In this document: in pieces, positions 40,901 to 51,745 of the stretch
Layout of the letters: each line of letters begins with the position of its first letter
Numbering within the stretch: position 1 is the first letter of the stretch
The notes under the pieces: model-generated
Told to the model about the DNA's origin: nothing
The model's input: only the letters and a program-made list of their open reading frames with translations
Databases searched by the model: none
Made by a program: the position numbers and the translations under genes
Assembly: GCF_902635505.1 (NCBI RefSeq)
Contig: NC_045432.1
Span: 6,755,275-6,819,274, forward strand
DNA from: Sarcophilus harrisii
Taxonomy: Eukaryota; Chordata; Mammalia; Dasyuromorphia; Dasyuridae
Reading direction: 5' to 3'
Length of the DNA stretch: 64,000 nt

Positions 40901-43900
40901 ATGTCACGGCAAGGGGGTCGTGTGTGTTCCCTTTAGGTTTAGCCCCACCCCAGGGGGCCAGAGCTGCAGGGGCCTCTGCCTGGCATGGAGAGTCCCTTGG
41001 CTGAGGGATGACCAATGTCACCCCAAGGGGGTCGTGTGTGTTCCCTTTAGTCTTAGCCCCACCCCAAGAGGGGCAAAACCACTAGGCGCCTCTGCCTGGC
41101 ATGGAGAGGCCCCTGGCTGAAGGATGACAAATGTCACCGCAAGGGGGTCCTTTGTGTTCCCTTTAGGCTTAGCCCCACCCTAGGGGTGCATAACCACTAG
41201 GGCCCTCTGCCTGGCATGGAGCGGCCCCTGGCTGAGGGATGACCAATGTCACCGCAAGGGGGTCGTTTGTGTTCCCTTTAGGCTTAGCCCCACCCCAGGG
41301 GGGCAGAAATACTAGGGCCCTCTGCCTGGCATGGAGAGGCCCCTGGCTGAGGGATGACCAATGTCACCCCAAGGGGGTCGTGTGTGTTCTCTTTAGGCTT
41401 AGCCCCACCCCAGGGGTCCAGAGCTGCAGGACCCTCTGCCTGGCATGGAATGACCCCTGGCTGAGGGATGACCAATGTCACCGCAAGGGGGTCGTTTGTG
41501 TTCCCTTTAGGCTTAGGCCCACCCCAGGGGGACAGAACCACTAGGGCCCTCTGCCTGGCATGCAGAGGCCCCTGGCAGTGGCATGGCCACTGTCACCCCA
41601 AGGGGGTCCTTTGTGTTCCCTTTAGGCTTAGCCCCACCCCAGGCGGGCAGAACCACTAGGGACCCTCTGCCTGTCATGGAGGGGCCCCTGGCTGTGGGAT
41701 GGCCACTGTCACCGCAAGGGGGTCCTTTGTGTTCCCTTTAGGCTTAGGCCCACCCAGGGGGCCAGAGCTGCAGGGCCCTCTGCCTGGCATGTAGGGAGCC
41801 CTGGCTGTGGAATGGCCACTATTACCGCAAGGGGGTCGTTTGTGTTCCCTTTAGGCTTAGCCCCACCCCAGGGGGGCAGAAATACTAGGGCCCTCTGCCT
41901 GGCATGGAGAGGCCCCTGGCTGTGGGATGGCCACTATCACCCCAAGGGGGTCCTTTGTGTTCCATTTAGGCTTAGCCCCACCCCAGGGCGGCAGAACCAA
42001 TAGGGCCCTCTGCCTGGCATGGAGCGGCCCCTGGCTGAGGGATGACCAATGTTACCGCAAGGGGTTCGCTTGTATTCCCTTTAGGCTTAGGCCCACCCAG
42101 GGGGCCAGAGCTGCAGGGCCCTCTACCTGGCATGGAGGGGACCCTGGGTGAGGGATGACCAATGTTACCGTAAGGGGTTCGCTTGTATTCCCTTTAGGCT
42201 TAGGCCCACCCAGGGGGCCAGAGCTGCAGGGCCCTCTACCTGGCATGGAGGGGACCCTGGGTGAGGGATGACCAATGTCACCGCAAGGGGGTCCTTTGTG
42301 TTACCTTTAGGCTTAGCCCCACCCAAGCGGGCCAGAGCTTCAGGGCCCTCTGCCTGGCATGGAGAGGCCCCTGGCTGTCGGATGGCCACTGTCACTGCAA
42401 GGGGGTTGTTTGTGTTCTCTTTAGGCTTAGCACTACCCCAGGGGTCCAGAGCTGCAGGGCCCTCTGCCTGGCATGGAAAGGCCCCTGGCTGTGGCATGGC
42501 CACTGTCACCGCAAGGCGGTCCTTTGTGTTCCCTTTAGTCTTAGCCCCACCCCAGGGGGGCAGAACCACTAGGCGCCTCTGCCTGGCATGGAGAGGCCCC
42601 TGGCTGTGGGATGGCCACTATCACCGCAAGGGGGTCCTTTGTGTTCCATTTAGGCTTAGCCCCACCCCAGGGCGGCAGAACCACTAGGGCCCTCTGCCTG
42701 GCATGGAGGGGTCCCTGTCTGAGGGATGGCCACTATCACCGCAAGGGGGTCGTTTGTGTTCCCTTTAGGCTTAGCCCCACCCCAGGGGGGCAGAACCACT
42801 AGGGCCCTCTGCCTGGCATGGAGCGGCCCCTGGCTGAGGGATGACCAATGTTACCGCAAGGGGTTCGCTTGTATTCCCTTTAGGCTTAGGCCCACCCAGG
42901 GGGCCAGAGCTGCAGGGCCCTCTGCCTGGCATGGAGGGGACCCTGGGTGAGGGATGACCAATGTCACCGCAAGGGGGTCCTTTGTGTTACCTTTAGGCTT
43001 AGGCCCACCCAGGGGGCCAGAGCTGCAGGGCCCTCTGCCTGGCATGGAGAGGCCCCTGGCTGTGGGATGACCAATGTCACCGCAAGGGTGTCGTGTGTGT
43101 TCCCTTTCGGTTTAGGCCCACCCCAGGGTCCCAGAGCTGCAGGGCCCTCTGCCTGGCATGTAGGAGCCCTGGCTGTGGGATGGCCACTTTCACCGCAAGG
43201 GGGTCGTGTGTTCCCTTTTGGCTTAACCCCACCCCAGGCGGGCAGAACCACTAGGACCCTCTCCCTGTCATGGAGGGGCCCCTGGCTGTGGGATGGCCAC
43301 TGTCACCGCAAGGGGGTCGTGTGTGTTCCCTTTAGGTTTAGCCCCACCCCAGGGGGCCAGAGCTGCAGGGCCCTCTGCCTGGCATGGAGAGGCCCCCAGC
43401 TGTGGCATGGCCACTTTCACCACAAGGGGTTCGTTTGTGTTCCCTTTAGGCTTAGCCCCACCCCAGGGGGACAGAACCACTACGGCCCTCTGCCTGGCAT
43501 GCTGTGGGATGGCCACTGTCACCGCAAGGGGGTCCTTTGTGTTCCATTTAGGCTTAGGCCCACCCCAGGGGGGCAGAACCACTAGGGCCCTTGGCCTGGC
43601 ATGGAGGGGCCCCTGGCTGAGGGATGGCCACTGTCACCGCAAGGGGTTCGCTTGTGTTCCCTTTAGGCTTAGGCCCACCCCAGGGGGCCAGAGCTGCAGG
43701 GCCCTCTGCCTGGCATGTAGGGAGCCCTGGCTGTGGGATGGCCACTGTCACCGCAAGGGGGTCCTTTGTGTTCCCTTTAGGCTTAGCTCCACCCCAGGGC
43801 GGTAGAACCACTAGGGCCCTCTGCCTGGCATGGAGGGGCCCCTGTCTGAGGGATGGCCACTGTCACCGCAAGGGGGTCGTTTGTGTTCCCTTTAGGCTTA

Positions 43901-46900
43901 GGCCCACCCCCGGGGGGCAGAACCACTAGGGCCCTCTGCCTGGTATGGAGAGGCCCCTGGCTGAGGGATGACCAATGTCACATCAAGGGGTTCGCTTGTA
44001 TTCCCTTTAGGCTTAGGCCCACCCCAGGGGCCAGAGCTGCAGGGCCCTCTGCCTGGCATGGAGAGACCCCTGGCTGTAGCATGGCCACTGTCACCGCAAG
44101 GGGGTCCTTTGTGTTCCCTTTAGGCTTAGCCCCATCCCAGGGGGGCAGAACCCTTAGGGTCCTCTGCCTGGTTGTGGGATGGCCACTTTCGCCTCTGGGG
44201 GTCATGTGAGTTCTCTTGGGGCTCATCCCCTCCCCAGCCGGCCAGAGTCACTAGGACCCTCTTTTGGCACACAGGGACCCCTACTTAAAGGATGGCCACT
44301 TTATACAGTAGGGGAATGTATGTGCTGTCTTGGGGCTCACCCTCACCCAAGGGGCCAGAGCCATCGGGAACCTCTGCTTGTCATGCAGGGATCTGTGGCT
44401 TTAAGATGGCTATCCCTACCCTGGAGAGTCACCTGCATCTTCCTTTGGAGCTCTGCTAAAAGTCTGCTCCCCTTGGCATGGCTGGCTTCAAACCAGCCGT
44501 CCTCACTCCAGAGGGGCCGTGTTTGTGCCCTAGTGGTTCTACTAATGATTGCAGCCCCTCAGCATGACATGCAGGGGCTCCTGCTTTCAGGTTGGCTGCC
44601 CTTACCCTGGGAAGAGGCATTTGTGTTCCCTGGTGGTTCTGCCAAAGGTCTGAGCCCCCAGTCATGGCATGAAGGGACTCCGGCTTCAGGCCAACTGCCC
44701 TCACCCCCAGAGGGCACAGCCTTCCTCCTAATGAGTACTGGCCTGGTACCCCACCAGAGGTCTGCTTCTGCTCAGTTTGTGGAGGCTCCTTACCATCTGG
44801 ACTGCAGGGTGATGGCTTTGGCCCAGTCCTGTGGCAAACGTCACGTCATTTGCCACAGTCGGGCGGCAGCTCCCGTGGCATCTGCCGGACCGCATAGACC
44901 TTGCAGCCTGTGTAGGGGAGAGATTCCACATCTTTGAAATCTCCACCCTTTGAAGGAGCGAGTAGGCATCTGTCATTTGCTCATGTGCACTCACAACACA
45001 AGCTCATACTGAACTTTGTATCGTGTGTGTTCACATATGTCATGCGTGTGTGTGCGCATGCTAGCACATATCCGTATCAGCTGCCTAGACACATGCGATT
45101 TGTCTTTCCAGGCCTGATGGAGTCATGAGGACTATGGGTACTGACAAGCTCCTGAAAACCCTCCCGGTTATTCAGAACCAGCTGGATGTTCTGCTTGATT
45201 TTGATGTGAGAATTTTCTTTTTAAAAATACTTTTGAATTGCTCTGTTTTCATCTTTCCTCGGTTTCCCCCTCTGCCCCTACTCTTCCCCTGAGCCATCCC
45301 CAAAAGCCAGACCTTTTTATTTTTTAAAGAAAAAGAAGAAAAAAGTCACGGTGAGCAGAATTGAGCAAAATGTGCCCAGTCCCCCACCGGACTGTGGAGG
45401 GGGCATCTTCTTTGAGGCAGTTTCCCAACATTCATGTGTGATTGTTCTCTGGTTTGTGTGCCAAGTATTCTTTCCACTTCCGTAGTTGTAGTCACTGTAT
45501 AGAGTGTTGTTTCCTTGATTCTGTGGACTTCCCTTTGCATCGATTCCCCTCGGTCTTTCCAGCCTTCTTTGGAGTCATCCCACGCAGCGTTTCTTACTGC
45601 CCAGTGGTCTCTTGCATTCATGGACCCCATCATGTTGAGCCATTGCTGGGGACTGGCCTTGTCTTCAGTTTTTTTGCTACCACAAAAGGGCTGCTCTGAT
45701 TTTGTGGGGGGGCAAGGAGGTCTTTTTTTCTCGGTGGCCTCATCTGAGCCCGGTAATGGACTCTGAGTCACAGAGGAGATGTTTTTGTCCCTCATTTGCC
45801 CGATTCCCAGTGGCTTTCCTGAATGATCGGACCGATTCACAGCTCGGCCGCCACCACACTGGAGGACCCGTCTCTCCTGCCCGTCCTTTGTCACGTGGGC
45901 CAGTTGGCAAGCGTGGGGTGGTTGGGGTTTCTTTCTTTTGGTATTAGCAATGTGGGCCGTTCTTTCAGATGGCTGTAAATAGTTTACCATTCTGCTCTTG
46001 GCAGCTGTTTGTTCCTCGTCTTTGATGTAGTGGAGCACAACTTTTGTTTGGGGTATTTCTCTTGTCTTTATATCTTGGATACCAAACCCTCCTCTGAGCA
46101 ATTCAATAAAACCTTTTTTCTCCTTATTTACTACTCCTCCTCAGCCTGCTTGTTTGTCCAGAACTTTTCTGTCATATAATTAAGAGTTGCCGTGTTACCT
46201 TTGATAATCGCCTGTGTCTCTTGGTGGTTTAAGAATTCCTCACCGAGGCCGATGATCCCCTGTGACCGTTTTCCAGGCCATCTCTCTATTTGTTTGCTTC
46301 GTCCCTGCCTCCTCATGGATTCTCTCGTCCTCCACAGGCACATCCCAATGAACTCACAAATGGTGTCATCAGTTCAGCCTTCATGCACCTATTTAAGGAT
46401 TCCATTAGGCTGTTTGCAGCCTACAATGAAGGGATTATTAACCTGCTTGGTATGTTGCTACTTTCCTCAGGTCACGGAGGGAGGGAGAAGGGAGGGAGGC
46501 AGTTTGCTTTCTGAATTCATTTGAGCTCTCATTGGATCCCCTTTGTTGAAAGCCATTCCCTTTTCCTTGGCGTAAGCCAGGCTTTCTGGTGGCTGCCAAG
46601 GCCATTGCTTATAGACAAACATGGCCCTTGCCAAGTCCCGAGGCGTCACTATTTGGTCCCATTGACCCCCTCATGCCCATTCTCCAGGGCTCTGTAGCAG
46701 GGCCTTAAGACTGGCTTGTGACATCACATTCAGGTGAGAGCGCACTGCTGAAATAGTTCACTTTTTTCTCAGGGAAGTTGCTTTTCTCCCTGAGATGGCC
46801 AAGAAGTTCAGTCCTAGGGAGGGATGCTCTGGATTTAGTCTTGGCCGTGTGGGCTAGTTTTTATTTGTAGAGAAGAGAGACAGAATGGCTGGAGGGCCAG

Positions 46901-49378
46901 ATTTGGAGGCTGGAAGAAATGGCTTCCAGCCTTGCCCCCAATGCCCGCTAGCCAAGTTAATGTCAACTCAGGCCTCTGCTACAGTCGGAGGGCTGGACCC
47001 GCAAGCCGTTTGGGTTCAAAAGAATATAAATCTGCCCTTCTTTTCTTGGTCGCTGACCTACTTGGGGATGTTTCCTTTTGCAAATCCATTTGCTTAAATA
47101 ACTGTATGGATATATAGACATATATCGTAGCTAAGATATACTTTAACATATTTTACACGGATGGGTCTACCTGCCATCTGGGGGAGGGGAGGAGGGGAAG
47201 GAGGGGAAAAGTTGGAATACAAGGTATTGCAAAGATCAATGCTGAAAAATGACCCATGCGTATGTTTTGTCAATAAAAAGCTATAATAAAAAAAAAAAAC
47301 CAAAAAAGAAAAAAAAAAGAAAAGAAAATCCATTTGCTTCCGTAAACTTATGTCCAAGGTGGAGCATGGACAACAGCAGGGCAGGGATGGGTGGTTTCTT
47401 TGCTCCTCTCCCTAAGAGAAGGGAAAAGGATTCCTTTAAAATGATCATTGCAAGGGAGAAACACTTCCTCACAGCCCCTGGCCAGTCCGTCTCTCGCCAG
47501 CAGCCCCCTTGGAACTCATTTGAGGTCTTCCCAGGTGTTTGAAATCTTTGTCTTTATTTTAGAAAAGTATTTTGACATGAAGAAGAACCAATGCAAAGAA
47601 GGGCTAGAGAGTTACAAGAAGTTCCTGGCAAGAATGGCCAAATTATCGGAGTTCCTGAAAGTTGCCGAGGTAACATGGTGGGAGCCAGTCACCATTCTCT
47701 CTGTGCCTGTTCCCACGACTGGCTGACCCACTCAAAGTGCCGAGCCCTGTGTTGGCCAGACTTGGATTCAAATCCTGCCCCTGCCTCTTACGGACTCTGT
47801 AGCTTCAGTTCCTTTGTCTCTAGAATGGGAGGAATAGCTTTTGTAGTGCCTGCTCCCCTGGAGTGGGTTGTGGGGAGAGAAGGTTTTCTCTGCTTTGCGA
47901 TCTAGGTCCCTAGTTAGTTGTTGAATTACTTTCTTTTAGAAAAATGTTCTTACTCTTGGCTTTTTATCTCCCCTTCACTTCCCAATCTGGTCATTCCCCT
48001 GCCCAAGCCAGAGAGTCATCCCTAGCTACAAAGAGCAAAAAAAAAAAAAAAAAAAAAAAAAGATAGTAGAAAGCATGGTGACTGTCCTCATTCAGATCAG
48101 ACAACTTGTATTGAGGGTCAGCAGGCCAAGGGTCACATGGGATAGTTTGTGTTGCAGCCATGGTGTCTGAAGGGGCTTTTCCCTAATCGGGATCGTATCC
48201 TGTAGTTGCAGAAAAGCGATACCATTCTCTCCTGCTCCATAAGCTTCGTTCTCATGTTCCCTGCGGGAGCCGAGGCTTCTGGAGTTTCGCTGAAATGCAC
48301 CTGGGAATTCTGGCCATATGTAGTTCTTTCAGGCCAGAAATGAGGGATTTTCTTAGCATTTTCACTGGAATATAAAGAAACAATCATTGCTAGAAGTCTG
48401 AGGTGACTTCTGTCCCTTTAGTCAGTCACCAAACATGAGTTAAGGGCTGTGCTAGAACCTGGAACACAAATACAAGAGCTCACAGTCTACCCAGTGCTGT
48501 GATGTGCTCACAGATGAGCCAACAAGAGTTCTTACAAAATGCACAGTGTCTGGGGAGTCGGGAAAGGACTCTCGGAGGGAGCTAGCAATCATAAAAGGCA
48601 GAGTCAGAGAGTAAGGCTGATGGGGGAAAGGGGGAAAGCACCGAGAAGGAGTACGAGGGAGCAGAAAATACCATCCTTTTGGGGAGCAACAAGCAGGCCT
48701 TCTTGGCTGACTTGGCTGCAAAGCTGAGGGGCTTCCAGCCCTGCTTCTCACACACACTGGCTGAGTATCTTTGGTCAAGGGATGCTACCTCTTAGAGTAG
48801 CCTGAGAGAGAGGCTAGAGCCAGGTTGGAGGGGCTCAGAAACCCAAACAAAGGAGATGTTATTTTAACTAGCAGGCAGTGAGGAACCATGGGTGTTGCTT
48901 GAGCAGAGGAGTGACAACCCTGTGCATTGGAAATCCTCTCTTGGCTGCTTTGTGGAGGGCTGGATGTGGGGAGGAGGTGAAAGGGCAGAGATGAGGAGGA
49001 TGGTCTGTTGCCTTCGCCGCTGATTGTCTTAACTGCCTTTTTTTTTTTTTTTTGTCTCTCAGCAAGTTGGGATTGACCAGGCTGATATTCCCGATCTCAC
49101 TCAGGTCAGTGTCCTCTTGGGCTTGCTTTGGCCAGTTTACCCCCAGCCACCCTGCATAGATCACTCCATTTCATCACTTCCATCGGGAGAATCCATTTGC
49201 TTCTGGAGACTTGCGTCCATATCACTGTCCCTGAATGACGAATTCCATTTGTGTGCTGGAAAAGTGGCATGTGGGGTGGGGGAGGGATGAAGGTGGGGCA
49301 GGAGCTGGGCAGCATGGGATGGGATGAGATGGCTTCTGGTGATTTCTTAAGGACCAAAGTTAGGAGGCGAGTGGCTTC

Positions 49379-49430
<52 letters not shown>

Positions 49431-49751
49431 TAACACCACCTGTTTTCAGTCTCTACTTGTGCTCTCCTTGGTATGTGGAATTTGCTGTGAGGAAAGTCCC
49501 TGTGATGCTGTAACTTGCCGTCAGTCTAGCCACAGGAAAAGGGGATAGCATGGCCCAGGAGATGTTGCCCCCCAGCCGCTGGGGTCAAAAGTCTTCCTGA
49601 TTCTTATGCTGCTAAAGCTGCTATTTGGTTAGCTGTCATTCAGTGGGGCAATCCTACAGCAATACTTCCAGCAGGCGCTACAGGATACAATAGGTCAGAC
49701 CTAGACTGGGAAGCCCTGAATTCAGATTTGACCTCAGACTTCCCTGCCTCG

Positions 49752-49798
<47 letters not shown>

Positions 49799-51709
49799 AG
49801 TGGTTTTTTATTGTATTAAGTTTATTTTTAAATACACATTGCTTTATGAATCATGTTGGGAGAGAAAAATCAGAGCAAAAGGGAAAAACCAAGGGTGAGA
49901 TTAAAAAAAAAAAACCCAGAAAAAAAGAAGTGAGCATAGCACATGTTGATTTACATTCCGTCTCCTTGGATCTTTTTCTGAATGCGGATGGTATTTTTGG
50001 TTCAGAGTTTATTAGGATTCCTTGGATCACTGAACCACGGAGAAGAACCAAGCTTTTCCCACTTGCTGATCACACATTGTTCTTGTCATTGTGTCAAACA
50101 TATTCGTGGTTCTGCTTGTTTCGTTCGCTATCAGTTCACGTAAATCTTTCTAGGCCTTTCTATAATCAGCTTGTTCATCATTTTTTGGTACAATAATATT
50201 CCCCGACCTTCACGTGGCACGGCTTGTTCAGCCATTCCCCAACTGATGGGCATCCGCTCATCTCCCAATTCTTTGTTACCATTAAAAGAGCTGCTACAAA
50301 CACTTGCACATGTTGGGTCCTTTTCCCTCCTTTGTGATTTCCTTGAGATACAGACCCAGTAGGGGGCCTGCGGGGGCAAAGGCTCTGCACAGTTTGATAG
50401 CCCTTTGGGCCGTGTTCCAGTCGGTTTCTAGAATGGTTGGAGATAGTGTTTCGCTTTTTCCAATTACAAGTGAAGATAATTTTCAGCATTCCCTTTCAGA
50501 AGATTGTAAGTTCCAAATTTTTCTTCCTTCCCTCCCCCCTCCCCAAGATAGCAAACAATCTGATACAGGCCATACAAATACAATCACGTTAAACAGATTT
50601 CTACATTAGTCACGTTGTGAAAGAAAAATGAGAACTAAAGGGAAGCACCAGGAGAAAGAAAAAGCATCTGCTTTGATCCCCTTTCAGAGTCCGTTGTTTT
50701 CTCTAGGTGTGGACTGGCATTTTCCATTATGAGCCTTTTAGAATTGCTCAGACTCTTTTTGCTGCATGATCCTGATCTAGTCACTTCACACCCTTTGCTC
50801 TGTGACCCTCTGCCTGCCTCCATCGCTTCATCTGTAAGACGGGGAGAGGGTTGTTGTGCAGCTCAGACGAGATCATAATTGGAAGACAACTTTGTAAACC
50901 TTCGATCGCTCTGTAAATGCTGCCACTTATTATTCGTCAATAGTTTGAACCTTTGTTCTTGACACTTAATGTGTATGGGGACCCGAATCGAGTCCTTGCC
51001 ATTCTCTCAGGCTCAGGTGAACTCGATGACCTCTAAGCTTCCAACCTTGCTTGGTGCGTTCTCCTGAATGCCAGAAATGGCATGTACAGAGCAGGCTGGT
51101 GGTTGGGGCAGCGGCAGAGGGTCACAGAAGGGCCGTTGGGTGAACTTGTGAGGAATTGTCAGGGTGAAGAAGACCGTGTTAGATCTCCCCCCAATTGCTC
51201 ATGCTTATTGTTAAGGTATCTCTCCCTTAGGCCCCAAGTAGCCTGTTTGAAGCACTGGAACAACACGTGGCTTCTTTGGAAGGTCGCAAGACCAAGGAAC
51301 TTTTGGCAGCTTACAGGTAAGTGGCCACACGTCTGTGTGTGTACCTTCTCTTCCCCCTATGTGCCTGCTCTCTCGCCCTTCTCACTGACTACCTTCGGTC
51401 CAGAAGGGGTGCAAAGGGCTGCCCCAGAACCCCTCCACCCTTAAATCTGTGACCCTGTGAAATCACATTATAGCACCTGAGAGCCAAGTCAAAGATAAGA
51501 CAAGCATTTTGCCCTTCTCACGGGATGGGGACCTGAGGACTGACTGATACTTCATTCTTACCTTGGAGTGCTGGCTATTGCACCAAGTACTGTGGCCTCC
51601 CTTGCTGGGGGTGAAGGCACAACTGGCAAGGAGCCTGGATGGCACAGGAAGCATTTCTAGAAATTTCAGAGGTTAAAAGCATCCTTTTTACCCAGATATA
51701 TCTCATCCA

Positions 51710-51745
<36 letters not shown>

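Larger units (their letters stand above)
33020..44230. repeat. Tandem array of about 95 units of 114-115 bp in intron 4 of the CALM-like gene
   Basis: A G/C-rich unit repeats head to tail across 11.1 kb; landmark spacing gives 115 (CAGAACCACT at 33271, CAGAGCTGCA at 33386). Landmarks in order are CTCTGCCTGGCATGGAGAGG, CCTGGCTGAGGGATGACCAA, TGTCACCGCAAGGGGGTC, TGTGTTCCCTTTAGGCTTAG and CCCCACCCCAGGGGG. Variants differ at the last block (GCAGAACCACTAGG or CCAGAGCTGCAGGG) and at GATGACCAATGTC versus GATGGCCACTGTC. Units with CATGTAGGGAGCCCTGG are 114 bp, so they keep reading frame and create open frames on both strands with a 38-residue period; these are not supported as genes. The unit does not resemble any satellite I can name. 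Confidence 0.97.

Noticed and set aside
33020-44230. CRISPR-like array
   Set aside because: Units are contiguous satellite repeats with no unique spacers, in vertebrate DNA.
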